A DNA stretch of 64,000 nucleotides from Vermamoeba vermiformis (Eukaryota; Tubulinea; Echinamoebida): contig JBEWZL010000178.1 in assembly GCA_045837725.1 (NCBI GenBank), positions 124,001-188,000 on the forward strand, read 5' to 3'. The notes below the pieces were generated by a model, which did not search any database, was not told the DNA's origin, and saw nothing but the letters and a program-made list of their open reading frames with translations. Positions 24,862 to 39,100 of the stretch are shown here, piece by piece; positions within the stretch are counted from its first letter, which is position 1, and every line of letters begins with the position of its first letter. A program made the translations under genes and the position numbers.

Positions 24862-27800
24862 TTAGATAACGAACAACTTGACGAACTCAGTGACGGGCAT
24901 GTTGCAGAAGTCTTCCAACTTGCTTCTCAAGCAGGTGTCAACGATGCGTTGAATTTGCTTTTGAGGGAAGCGAGTGGCAATGTTGTGAAGGAACTTCTTC
25001 TCGATCTCGGGGATGGCTTCTTGACGTCTGCGGCGGTGACCCAAGGGGTACTTGATCTCGATCACGTCAGTCTTGGTACCATCAGCGAACTCGACTTGAA
25101 CAGCGTTGGCAATGCTGCGCTCAGCAGGGTCCAAGTAGCTGACAGAGTAGGACTCGTCTTCGGTGACTTCCATCTTCTCTCTCAAGGCGTCAATTCTGGG
25201 GTCCTTGGCGAAGTGATCCTCGTAGTGATCAGCAGTCAAGTTGCCAAAGATGAGACCGATGGCAGTCATGTACTGCAAGCAGTGGTCACGATCAGCAGGG
25301 TTGACGAGAGGACCCTTCTTGTCGATGATGCGAATAGCAGACTTGTGAGTCTTGATGTAGACCTTCTTGACTTGGTCCAAGCGAGGAGCGACTTGAGGGT
25401 GCAACTTGATGGCACATTCGACAGCAGTTTGCGCGTGGAATTCCTAGCGCGGGTAAGTACAATAATTATAGATAGTGCAGAGCAATTAAACTTACAGCAG
25501 GGAAAGAGACCTTGAACAAAACGTTCTCCATGACGTACTCCTCGAAGGGGCGTTGGAACTTGAGGGGTTGGCCCTTGAACAAAACATCGGAGAAACCCCA
25601 CTTGGGAGCAGAGAGAGCGGTCTTGTAGCCCATCTCGCCCTTCAAGGACATCAAGGCCAAACGAACACCACGGGAAGTAGCATCACCAGCAGCCCAAGAT
25701 TTGCGAGAACCAGTGTTGGGGAAGTGTCTAGGGTTAAGTCAGTACAAGTTTTTATTTTAAAATGGAAAAAAGTATTTGCAATGTTATGTTGTTGCATAAA
25801 ATCGGAGTCAACAAGGCAAACACGCTTTGGCAGTGCGCAAACAGAAAGCAAAAAAAAAAAGAAATTGGATTCGCAGGGTTTCGATCCCCGTACCTCCCGC
25901 ATGCTAAGCGGACGTGCTACCAAGTGCACCACGAACCCGTTGGTTGATTGGCTCGAGGGGGAGCACGTGAGCAGGTCACTACAGACCACCCGAATAACAC
26001 CTTCCTGACTGGGTTCGGGGGAAAGAAGTTCCTCCCGGTGTTTGACCGATCGGTGTAGGTTTCAAATTGATACTCAATGGGTAACCACGTTCCTTAAATA
26101 GCAAGAAAAAAAAAAATTCGACCCATCAGTTTCAGGAGGTGCCAGTGGTTTCAAGCGACGAAGCGCTGATCGCCCAGAAAAGATTTACCTCTAATTCAGC
26201 AAAAAGGTAATCGACAGCAGCAGGATTTGAACCTGCGCGGGCAAGCCCAGATGATTTCTAGTCATCCTCCTTAGACCACTCGGACATGCTGTCTTGTTGA
26301 AGGAGCAGCGCGGCCCCATCATGCGCCACCAGGATGGATCGGGCAAACGCACTCGCGTCAACTTCAACAAAAAAAGTAATTGCAAGTGCCGCATCAAACA
26401 AGCCAATTGCTTCACAATAAGGAAGGCTACTACGGACAAAACAAAGCGTGCTTGGGCAAAAAAATAATAATATTTGTTTGCGCCCAGTGCCTCGCGAAGC
26501 AAGAAGAACAAACAAAACAGAGCATTGAGGAAGGGAGCGAAGGCAAAAAAAAAAATTTAATTGCTTGCACCCAGTGGGATTCGAACCCACGCGGAGTTAC
26601 CCCCATTAGAACTTGAGTCTAACGCCTTAGACCAACTCGGCCATAGGTGCTTGATGTTCCGAACCTCAAAAAAAAGCGTGTGCCGACCACTAGACTAAAC
26701 GAAATATGTTCTCTGTGTCCTTTCTCAGCCCGACAACTCAAATCTCGCGAATAAATTTGTATATAATGATGCTTACCTGTAAGTTCGCAAGCTGTGACCA
26801 TCGACCCAACATTGGCTTACGGTGTTCAAGATGGCCTCGCGATCGCCACCGAGGAGACCAGCAGAGACAGAAGCGGAGGCTAACTTGACAAGCAAGACGT
26901 GATCCAAACCAACAGCGTTGAAACTGTTTTCCAAAGCCAAACCACCCTGGTAAGAATTAGCGCGTGTAATCATCCATCCGAATCTTCAGCTACGTACTTG
27001 GATTTCGTAGGTCTTAATCAAACCGTGGAGGACGTCCTTCATAGTCAAAGGAGCCTTGCCTTCAGCGACACGTTGGTTGGAGATGTACTCGCAAACAGCA
27101 AGAATAGCACCCAAGTTGTCAGAAGGGTGACCTAGACATTTGTTAACACGAATACTCCAATAGAGGCACTACTAACCCCACTCAGCGGCCAACCAAGTGT
27201 CCTACAATGATTTGTTAGGCACGGTAAAATAACGAGGTGACATTGTTAAATGACTCACATTGAAGTCCAACCAACGGATGATAGTGCCGATGTTGAAGGC
27301 ACCCTGAACAGGATCCAAGACGAACTACATATTGCGGTCAATGCACGTTCGCAACACGCTAAGTAATCGAAAGAAAAATACCTGAGTTCCAGGGACGTGA
27401 ACTCCGTTAGGAACGACGGTGCCTTTAAAGTCATTAATACGGATATTTTTCCTTTAAAAAAATATTCAACATACCAGGGACGATGGGGCCCAAGTGCTTG
27501 GTGCACTCGGGGAATTGCAAAGCGAGCATACCACAACCTGATCACAAACAAAATATAAAATTGCAATTACACCATGACAATTATCAAATAATGTATAGAA
27601 TATTATAGAACAATTAATCATTAAATTTGTTTCGTTTGGGCATCCGAAAAAATTTCATCTAGTTTTTAACGTGAAATATTCGATTGAGTAACAGCTATTT
27701 GTCAATTTCGCTCACCTAAGGCATCGAGCAAAGTATATCTGGCGGTGCTCAAAGCTTCTTGGCTCTTGCAAGAGAAGTTTTGCACGTAGTCAGTAATTTG

Positions 27801-27889
27801 CTTGATGGGTTCGTCGTAATCCTATTGTTGCCTTAGGTGAGTCGTGCTATCTCATAATTACTAAGTTATTGTCTTACTAAGTTGGCCAT
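24862..27889 (-). CDS. 2-methylcitrate dehydratase (MmgE/PrpD family)
   Basis: Dehydrates 2-methylcitrate in the methylcitrate cycle of propionate breakdown, normally mitochondrial. The first coding exon encodes only MANL and joins in phase to [16 protein letters not shown]. Recognisable PrpD blocks are [60 protein letters not shown] and [16 protein letters not shown]. No clear mitochondrial presequence is seen at the chosen start, which is odd for this pathway. One intron, 25738-26776 (1,039 nt, phase 2), is far larger than the others and holds tRNA-Leu, tRNA-Ser and tRNA-Ala, all on the coding strand. Codon usage is biased as in importin alpha, suggesting strong expression. Confidence 0.94.
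25866..25938 (-). tRNA. tRNA-Ala(AGC), intronic
   Basis: 73 nt. Acceptor GGGTTCG pairs with CGAATCC and includes the G3:U70 wobble pair that defines alanine tRNAs; discriminator A. The anticodon loop TTAGCAT gives AGC. T-arm CGGGG ATCGAAA CCCTG. A T-run follows the 3' end on the transcribed strand. Confidence 0.93.
25955..26062 (-). ncRNA. Unidentified GC-rich structured segment, weakly 5S-like
   Basis: Distinctly GC-rich compared with surrounding intron sequence. Read on the minus strand it shows ACACCGGGAGGAAC...CCCCCGAACCCAG...GGTGTTATTCGGGTGG. The AACACC/GGTGTT pair and GGGAGGAA/TTTCCCCC pair (one mismatch) can form stems arranged like helices II and III of 5S rRNA, and CCGAAC falls in the loop C position. 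The terminal helix I is not evident, and no Pol III terminator follows before the tRNA-Ala. It may be a degenerate 5S gene, another RNA, or a leader of the tRNA-Ala transcript. Confidence 0.25.
26212..26293 (-). tRNA. tRNA-Ser(AGA), intronic
   Basis: 82 nt. Acceptor GACAGCA pairs with TGCTGTC; discriminator G, as usual for serine tRNAs. The anticodon loop CTAGAAA gives AGA. Long variable arm TGGGCTTGCCCGC; T-arm GCAGG TTCAAAT CCTGC. A TTTTT terminator lies a few bases downstream on the minus strand (26201-26205). Confidence 0.95.
26455..26750 (-). repeat. Right arm of inverted repeat carrying tRNA-Leu
   Basis: Inverted partner of 23345-23640. It lies in the large PrpD intron and begins about 25 bp after that intron's donor site, so both arms sit at the 5' end of their host introns. 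Both introns also share the first nine bases, GTAAGCATC. Confidence 0.85.
26566..26650 (-). tRNA. tRNA-Leu(CAA), intronic copy 2
   Basis: Sequence-identical by eye, over 85 nt, to the tRNA-Leu at 23445-23529, in inverted orientation. It is on the coding strand of its host gene (PrpD) and is followed by a run of 11 T on the minus strand (terminator). Confidence 0.96.
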
Positions 27890-28113
27890 TGTTGTTCGTC
27901 AAATCAAATAGATTGATGAAAGGAAATTTGGTGCGAGGCCAAAAACCAAACAGGCGAGCCTCTCGCCCAAAATTAACTGATTAAATACTAGATGATTTAA
28001 TATTGACTCAAAATATTCATTTATTTAACGCAATTAAGCATTAAATCTGTACAAAATTATTCAAAAACGGATTTCGAAAACTATTTTACATTCGCCACCA
28101 GCGCTTGCGAGTT

Positions 28114-28278
28114 TTAATTGGCCAATTCCTCGAGTTTTGTCCTAACTGTTCGGCTTTCATCTACGAAGTGCTTAATCTTGGCCTGAGACTTAGTAGTGAA
28201 GTCCTTGATCTGTCGATCAAATTCTGCTTTGATAAAATCTTCGACTGTAAGTCCTCGGTATTCTTGTGGAACGTCCAT
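28114..28278 (-). CDS. Small hypothetical protein, 54 residues
   Basis: Short intron-free frame MDVPQEYRGLTVEDFIKAEF continuing with a charged amphipathic helix (DRQIKDFTTKSQAKIKHFVD) and ending LEELAN. No signal peptide or membrane segment; predicted mostly helical, possibly a coiled coil. It sits between the divergently read promoter side of PrpD and the 3' end of RBBP4, about 160 bp after the latter on the same strand. Composition is protein-like, but the family is not recognised. Confidence 0.55.
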   Translation of the reverse strand: MDVPQEYRGLTVEDFIKAEFDRQIKDFTTKSQAKIKHFVDESRTVRTKLEELAN

Positions 28279-28459
28279 TTTCGAAGTTGTGGTTTGTGCG
28301 GTTTAAAATAAAGATTATCGGGATGCTAGCCAAACAACAAAAATTGTCAGGCTGTTCAAAAGAAACGGCTAGTAATTTGAGCGGGAACTCAATTTTAACC
28401 TTATTTTACTTATGACACAATTAGACAACACATTGGACGCATGCTGATCGTCTCGGAAC

Positions 28460-30457
<1,998 letters not shown>

Positions 30458-30640
30458 TTTTGGACTAATGGTATGTATTGCCTCTATAAATCAAACACGG
30501 AGCACTGCTTGCTGGCTCCTTCCTTTCTGATGTTCGAAAAAGCGCGCAAATGAATTTGACGGTCAAACGGTTTTGGTAGGCAAAAAAGTACGAGTCTGCG
30601 CTCCTTTACTTTTTGTCAACAAATTGATACATTTGACCGC

Positions 30641-32380
30641 TTATTGGCGGAAGTTGAAGGTTTGAGCGGCGTTCACGGCACCGGCTAAGTTGAAGCTGAA
30701 AGAAGCCTTTTGGGTGTAAATGGAAACAGGGTTCAACCAAGCGACTTTAACGTGGTTCAAGAACTCTCCCTTCAAGTGATCAGCGTAGGAAGTAACGAAA
30801 GACAAGTTGTTAACCTAGGCAAGAGTTAGTAATTGCTATCTCTAGTGTAAATCTTCTGACGTACTTGGTTGTCACCGGCGAGCAAAACACCCTTGGCTTG
30901 AGTAATGACGCACAAAGTTTGAGCAACACGCATAAGGAATTTGTAGTGAATACCAAGAGCCTTCAAGGCGTTAGCATCAGGGGGTGAGGCGGTGGCACGA
31001 GCAACAACTAAAGAGCACGTTAGTTGAGGGTATCGAAGGCGATATTACGTGGCAGTGGTGCCGTAAAACAAGAGGTGGTTTCTACTTACCGTCTTGTGCC
31101 TTCAAACCTTTAGCGGTCTCAGGGTGATCCTTGACGGTCCATTCGTAGACATTCACCAAACCACGACCACTGCAGATATCTTCGAATTCAATTGTGGTCT
31201 TGCCACCATACCTAAAGCAAACTGTCAACATACGCACGTCACGTTAGTATTCACCAAATACGTACAGCTTCTTGCTGATGAACTCAATGACGTCGCGGTC
31301 TTCCTTGCTTTCGCTAGAGGCAGATCCGAGCTCGTTGACAAGAGCGTGGCCAGCTTCAAGAGGTAAGACCTAAACATTATATATGAGACTTGGGCCGATT
31401 GTACCCGTTGGTGGCGCTTACGGTGTGCTTGCTAACAGTGGAAGGAGCTTGTTGAAGAAGAGCAGTTCCGAGACCAGTACCCATGGCCAAAACAACGTCT
31501 ATATAAGAGTATTAGATCATTTATACGACTGCTGTTACGGGATGAAATTAAAATAAGCTTACAGTGGTAGGGAAGCAAAGAAAATTTATCGCCTTGTTGC
31601 TTGCTGTAAAGTTTGACGTTAGATTGACGCGGCCAAGCGCGCAATAATACGTACGTGGTGTCGTTCTGCCACAAAGGTTGGAAAAACTCGCAAAGACGTC
31701 CTTGTTGGTTGAGGGAGTTGATGCCGTAGCACGTGCTCTCCAAATCGTTAATGAAGCGAGAAGCCTTAGGAGGGAAGATATCGGGTGAAATGTGAGAAGT
31801 AGTGAGTGTTCTCTCAGCTTCAGATCCTTCGTAGTTGGTGACGGTAACCTTGGTGCGAATGAGTTTAAGACCGAGATCGATTACGACCTAATATGTGTAC
31901 CTTAGTTCCGTTGTCAGTAACGGGTCCGGCGACGGCCAAGACGGCAGCTTGGGGACGTCTGTGGAGGATTTGAATCAATTGATTGCCGACGGCCTTCAAT
32001 CCTTCGATCAAATGAGCAGTGGTGTTGGCTTGAAATTTGACAACTTGGATCAGAGCAAGAGAATCAGCCTTTGAAACGGCAACTCGTGTGTTGGTACCAC
32101 CGACATCAATGCCGACGAAGTAAATAGCCTGGTTGTTTTGATTCAGTCAATAAAATAATTTTTTTTTGGATTCGATTTTATAATCGCAAAGTTTTTCGCC
32201 TGTAAAGAAAATGTGCAATATGGTATATTACAATTTTTAAAATTGAGGTCCCGATTTTATATTGCGTTAAATTTCAAAAAGGCTGTGCGTGCCTTTGCAA
32301 TCTTCTATAAAACTTACTTCAGTGCCCCAGGCTTGCAATTGCTGGACAACCTCGTGGGTGAAGTCGTATTGAGATGACAT
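30641..32380 (-). CDS. Glucokinase, bacterial (Glk, PF02685) type
   Basis: Phosphorylates glucose with ATP. It belongs to the bacterial-type glucokinase family rather than the hexokinase family of animals and fungi. Motifs: FVGIDVGGTNTRVAV (phosphate-binding), AVLAVAGPVTDNG, RFINDLESTCYGINSL (sugar-contacting ND), MGTGLGTALL, LEAGHALVNEL, and GRGLVNVYEW. The first exon MSSQYDFTHEVVQQLQAWGTE precedes the domain. A 51-nt intron near 31880 joins TDNGTK to VTVTNYEGSE. Six to seven introns, so it is a resident nuclear gene. Such glucokinases are known from several protists (for example Dictyostelium and Naegleria) and their presence supports a protist origin. Confidence 0.93.
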
Positions 32381-33140
32381 AATTAATGAATTGTTGTTGA
32401 TGAAGTACTGCAGTAAAAATAGTAAACGCAAAGCGCTGATATTCATGTTTCTCCCTTCTTCCAGAACAATCGACAACCATTGTATAACAACCTAGATGAT
32501 ACTGACGCGAGTTCGTATGTAAATGCAATCAATGTACTCTATCCCGTTCTTTCCTTCGAGAAAATGACGAACAAACTGTAAATGCAATCTGGCATCTTAC
32601 GATGTATGGCGTATAAGGGGACAAATTACGCTCTAAATAATCAAAGATAATATTTTACATACGATAACAGCACTTGGCACGACCAGTAAGCCGATCCTCA
32701 CCAGATTTTGAAAATTGAATTTTTGCTCCGATCTGGGCTTTCTCTGCGTGTCTTTGTGGTTTACAAAATGAAGTTCATCGTAAGGGCATCAAAATACTGA
32801 TTATTCAAAAATTTCGGCTGTTGAGTGGATGTGATCATGCTCGCCCCTCGGCGTATTTTTGAGTTGTGTCGCTTCCTTAAACTTTTTTTATACAACGCCT
32901 TCGCAGGCAGGGGTACATGGCCGATTTTCCTTCGGTTCGCATAATTTTTTTTGCTGAGCGGTAGTGCACAACACCAAACAAGTAAGGGTACTAAACCTTC
33001 AAATTGCGTACCAAATTTTATCCGTTTAAAACCTGTTTTCCCGCGTGTTTCAGCGCTGACCTTTCGAATACCTAGGACGCTGAATGGTCCCGAAGAATCA
33101 TACAAGACCTTGAATTCGATCAGTACCAACGTAAAATGAA
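32381..33140. promoter_or_regulatory. Divergent intergenic region between glucokinase and BRWD genes
   Basis: 760 bp holding both presumed promoters. A short frame MKFI followed by a good splice donor occurs at 32768, but no continuation is convincing. A long minus-strand open frame crosses the BRWD start and has low-complexity, non-protein-like composition. Nothing else can be assigned. Confidence 0.4.
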
Positions 33141-36100
33141 ATGAGCAATGCAAATTTTGACGATAGAGGTAAGATCTTGCATTGACCGAATCTCGATGCG
33201 AAAATAAAATCGAACTAATCGTTATAAAAATCAACAGAATTGAATTTCTTGGTACTTCACTACCTAAGGAATCGATTATCAGCAAATACAGCGTCGAATC
33301 TAGAAAGTGAGCTAAAAAATTCGAATCTGCTTCCAAAGCGGGTTGACTGGACAGGAAATGAGATAGATTTAGATTATGATGACTTGGTAAATATTATTAG
33401 TATTCTAAATAATTCAATAATCGACGAAATCAATATTTCAAGATCTTTTCGCGAACATCAATTAGAAAGAATAGCCAATTTAAGCTATTGCTCAATAATG
33501 ATTTGTAGGCACGCAAATATGCACACGTTACACCAGATCATCTACCGGTGCTTTTACAACGACTTATTGAGACGGCCCTTCCGCGACTACCTCAACCTCC
33601 AGTCGCTACATTGACAGGCCACGATATTTTTGATTTGACTAAGAACGGCGCATCGGAGTCATCGAGTAGCGCACCGAATCAAGGTTCAGCCCCATCCAAG
33701 GCAGCAGATCAAAGTGCACTTGTCCCATTAAATGAATCGTCAGACACAAAACGCAGACGGATATTAGATGCGATTGAAAGTCGATTACCAGCATTTAGAC
33801 AACGATTACCTAAGCATGTATCGTCAAATACAGCTAATGGAGCTGATGAAATTATGGATCAGTTCGAGTCAATGACACTTGAAGAGCGTGCAGCGCTTTT
33901 GAAGAGATTTTCATCGAATAGATACTTAGTGTCAAGAGTTCCTAGACAGAAGTTTAATTTATGTAAGTCTGATTTATATACAGCCCTCGCGTGTACTGAC
34001 ATCATTTGTAACTCGAAGTTAACATCGTGCAAGGACGACAGTCCACAGCTCTTGTGCCACATAGGGATTGGCCACCTCAACTAACATACTCACGATATCG
34101 ACGTGTAAGTACAATGCGCTATATACTGTTTCACCGACTAACTGTTTCGTCAGATCAAATCTGCGAAGGGACACATCATGCCCGCGTACTGCTTGATATT
34201 TGATAGAACAGGCGACAGACTATTTACGGTAAGCATGGTGTTTTGTATAGGACTCCCAACGAACTATTATTAGGGCTCGGATGATAAGCTAGTGAAGGTC
34301 TGGTCCACTTTGACCGGAGATCTGTTGCACACGCTGCGCGGTCATGCGGTACGTGTATTACGTCATTTTAAAGGCAAGCCTAACGTAACATTACTACAGG
34401 CCGATATTACGGATCTTTCCATAAATGAGGATAACACACTACTAGTGTCCAGTGGTAACGATCACGTGCTCCGGGTGTGGTCTTTGGAGGACTATCATCC
34501 GAATGCAATCCTCGTGGGTCACACAGATGCCATCTCAAACGTGTCCTTTTGCCCCAAGCCTGGCTTGAATCGCATATTGAGCATTTCTTACGACGGCACA
34601 GTGCGGTTGTGGAACACTGAAGATTTTAGTCAGCCTTCCGTCAGTTTGGAAGCAGGTGGTTCTTTATTGTGCACGTCGTGGAGTCCTGGCGGTACTTGGT
34701 TCGTGACAGGTGTATCGGACTGTACTGCTCGAATATGGTCGACTGACCCTCCAAAGCTTGTTCAAATCCTGCGTGGCCACCGAGCAGTAGTCAGTACCAT
34801 TGGATGGAGTCACACTGGCACAAAAATCATCACAGGTTCTACAGACGGCACAGCCCGCATTTGGGACTTTGATCCCAAGTACAAGTTCTGGGTCTGCAAG
34901 CACGTGCTCGTAATGAACCCCAACGAAAAGAGGACGACATCGCACTCACAAGTCACGATGGTGCAATGGAGTTTGGATGACAGATACGTCTTAACAGCTA
35001 TTCAAAACTCGGAGTTGAAAGTCTGGGACGCCAATACTGGTCAATTAGTCCACGTTCTCAAAGCACACTCCCGACAAGTCTTTGTTTTGGACGCTCATCC
35101 CACTGACCCGCGAATCATGTTGTCTGCAGGCTATGATGGCATGGTAATCCTATGGAACGTCGAGACTGGACAGCCCATCAAGATCTTCACGGAGGATGAG
35201 CACACGATGACTGATGGAGGCTTTTCATCAACTGGATCTTTTGGAATTACAGACATTGAAGGCTACTTCCACTTGTACGGCACGGGAGGTGGAGATCGTC
35301 TGAGACGTGCGCCGGTCGAGCAGTTCTTCTCCAACGACTACGCACCGTTGATGCGCGATGATCATGGTTACGTCATTGATGAGGAGCATCAAATAGCACC
35401 ACATTTGATACCCAAGAGGCCTCTGTGTGATTCATACAATAGACCGTACATCGATCAGCCACAGCCCGAGAAGATGGCTTACATCAACTCTCACAAGTAC
35501 GAGCGATCGGTGCTCGAGGAAGTAAGAAAGCAACGAGAAGCTATGGCTGAGATGGAGAACAAGCTCGCCGTTGTGCTCAGTGACAATCCAATGCCCTTCC
35601 CCGAAGAAATGCCAGCTGAGCCGGCACCAGTAAATAATAGAAGGCGAAGAGAACCAGAGAACCCATTCCAGGCAGTGCCTATTCCAGAAGATCTTTTGCA
35701 AGGGCCTCCTTCGGAATCTGAGGAGGACGAAGAAGATGACGATGCCTTTGAGGAGGCTGAGCGCGATGGCGTGCGCCGTAGCTCTCGCTTGAAAACTCAA
35801 CGAAAGCTTCGCCGAAGACTTCGCAAAAGAAGCGAACGAATTCGCACAAGAACAGACGAGGCAGGCGAAGAAGGGGAAGAAAAGTCACAGGATGGAAACA
35901 ACGAAATGGAACTTGTTGACGATTCGTACGAGTTCAGCGATGAAAGCAACGAGGATGACATGTCCATCGATTCAAACGACTCTGCTTTTGAAGACGATAC
36001 TGATACACGTGCCATCCGCCGTGAGCGTCGAGAGCGTCAGGCTGCAATAGACGCTGTTGAGAATAGAACTTCTCGTCGCACCCGCACATCAACCGTCAGT

Positions 36101-39100
36101 TTGGGCGATCGAGTGCGTAACAAGAAGCTCGAGAAGCACAAGAAAAAGCTGTCAAGTTACCCTCCTTGGTTGACTCAAACCATCCCGCACTCGTTGATTG
36201 GTTCTTACTCCCCTCAGGTACGTGTAGTGTAGACCTCCCATGATTCATTTGGCTAACAATTTGCAGCTGCGGGATCGCGTTGTGTATTTCCGTCAAGGCC
36301 ACGAGAGTTATTTGAACGAGTTCATTGAGTTCACTAACTTGGTCCCGAGTGAGGTTCCCGAAGTAGCTTATTGCACCGTTAAAGGTATGTTTATTTTCTT
36401 CATTTCAATGCTAATTGCGTTTGTAGCTATTATCTTCAAAGTTGAGCCTTTCATTCACTGTGAAATCTTGTTGGAAACTGTTATTGAGTCAGATCTGCGC
36501 GAGGAGTACCCGCTTTACAATGTCGATAAGCCAGCGGAAAACAACACGAGCACGAATAACACAAATGTTCCAACGGAGACTGGCGCGAGTAATACCAACG
36601 GTGTTGAGGCGAACAATAATAACACAAATATTATGGAGACGGAGAACGCAAACGAGAATTCCGACAGCGAGAAAAAAGCGAAGAAACAAATCACGTCGCC
36701 GATTGCTACCCGTTCTCAGCGTCATAGAAGCGATGAAGACATTGTCGAGAAGGCACGCAGATTGAGCTTGCTGGATGTTATTCGTAATATGAAGCAGAAT
36801 AACAGAATCTCGGCCTATAACAAGACTATCCCAACAAAACTCGAGTTCACCGTTCATTACCACGCCTCCGAACTGCCAGACTTCTTGATCCTTGCTAGGT
36901 AAGTTGAGAACAAGTTAGGCCTATTTATTGCACTTACTAACGGCTTATTGCAGCCGTTTTGATCAAGCGCTGAGCGTGGACTGGCAAGTCGGCAATCGCT
37001 TCCGAACATGGATGTTCTTCCAAGAGTCGGAGCAAACTAAACAGGGTTCGTGGTACGAGGGCACGATCGTTGACTTGAGTCTCAACACTTTGGTATCAAA
37101 GAAAAAAATAAGCGAAAGACGTAGAAGTCTCAGCCTCAACAACAATAATAACAACGAAGAAGAGATGAAACCTCCATCAGCTCTTATAGAACAAATGATG
37201 ATGGCGGATGCAGTGCCCGAGGGTTTAGCAGTCGAACCCAATCCCGTCCAAGAGGTTGCTGACGACACGCTCTTGCTTGACACTAAGATGGAGCCTGTAT
37301 CTAATAATGTCAATTCAAACAACGTTGATGAGAAGGCTCAGCCTGTCGAGGAGGCTGTTGTACCAGAGAAGCCGATAGAAGAAAAAGCTCAGGAAGAAGT
37401 ACCAGCCAACAACGTCACTAGTGAGCCGGTTCAAGTGCTTGAAGAGAAGCAACCCGAGCCCGAGCCAGAAAAGCCAGTACGCACATCTCCAGTGAAGATC
37501 AAGATCCGCGTGAACCCCGAATCGAATACAAACAACGCTTCAGAAAAAGAAGAAAAGGGCGAGAATGCGATGGAGCTGAGCGATCAAAACGATATCGAGC
37601 TGAGCAACCCTTGGGAAATGCTCGTAATTAAATGGTAAGGCGCATCGAACCTCTTTAATCTTTTATACTAACATCGGTACAGGGACGAAGACGATGACGA
37701 GGACGAAGAGGATCATATGAGTCCTTGGGAAGTTGAGCAGTTGGATGACAGTGGCAAGAAAGCCAGGATATTCACCATCGAATCTATCGACCCTGACATT
37801 GCACACTTGATCATACAAGAAGTTCAAGAGCGCATCTTGACAATGGACGAGGTTGATGCGTTTGTAGAGCCAGTAGATGTTGATCGTTATGACGACTATC
37901 CCGAGTCCGTCCCGTGTCCTATGGACGTATCAACAATTTGCGATCGATTGCGCAACAATTACTATCGCAGTATTGACGTAAGTTATTCAAAGAGAGTTGA
38001 AAAAGATTAGATCTAACTGATTTTTTTGTAGCAATTGAAATTCGAGATTCAAATGATCGAAGGCAACGCTGCGCTTTACAACGAAGAGAACTCTATTCTC
38101 GTGACTTACGCTAAAATTATCGTGCGCAAGTTTTTGGACATTGTTAAACACTTTGAGGAGAGTCTGTCGTCTGTGACTGCCGAGCCAATGGCCACGGAAA
38201 GTAACAACAATAACAACATCAACGTAATGGAGAGCAACACCAATGTATCAGTTCCTCGCACTGGCGGAATTTCAACCGTTCGAGTTGTGCCTAACGATGA
38301 AGCGTACGAAGAGTTGATCAACAAGCGCTCCAACAGGCGTCGAACTCGCAAGCAGCGGGCAGAGCACCCTGATGAAACTGAGCGAGAAAACAGGCGCGAG
38401 AGACGACGAGAAAGCGAGGAACAAACATTGCAGCGTGAAGAGCGTCGTACTCGTGCTGCAGCGAGCAGGCAACTGAGACAATTTGTTGAAAATGAAGAGG
38501 GCAGCGAAGGCGGTGAAGAGGTTAGTGACCGCGACATTGACTTTGACGAAGATGAGTCCATGGATGCTGAGGATGATGACATGGACGAGGACGGATACAG
38601 TGACGATGAGGACAGTCGAGGCCGTCGAAGACGCAGCCAACGAAGGTCTGACACGAGAAACAACAATAACAGACCCCGAAGATCTGGACGATCAATTGAT
38701 GATCCAGCGGTCAATCCGTATGCTCAGCGATACGGAGTGTACAGTTACAGCGGATCGAATGTTCACGGCTTCAATGATTATCGAAGTACGAGAAGTTCAT
38801 CGAGAATCCAACAAATTCACTCGGAGCGATCGACGCAGCAATCCCGCAATAGACCTGCTCCTCGCGTTCAGACCCGATCGCATGCAACATCGACCAACAA
38901 CACGATCAACAACTTCAACAACAATAATAACGAAGGTTCGCGTATAAGAACCTTGAGCGACAGAAGCACGAGATCTGCTGGTAATTCGAACAACAGCGGC
39001 AATAATAATAGAAGAATTACTGTTAGAAACTTGCGCAGTGGAAGAGTGCTGAACGAGCCTCACCATGAAGTCCAGCCATTCCCGAGCATTAGAAGAGATC

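Noticed and set aside
32761-33336. Minus-strand open frame of 191 codons between glucokinase and BRWD
   Set aside because: Overlaps the first two BRWD exons and has no recognisable domain or normal composition.
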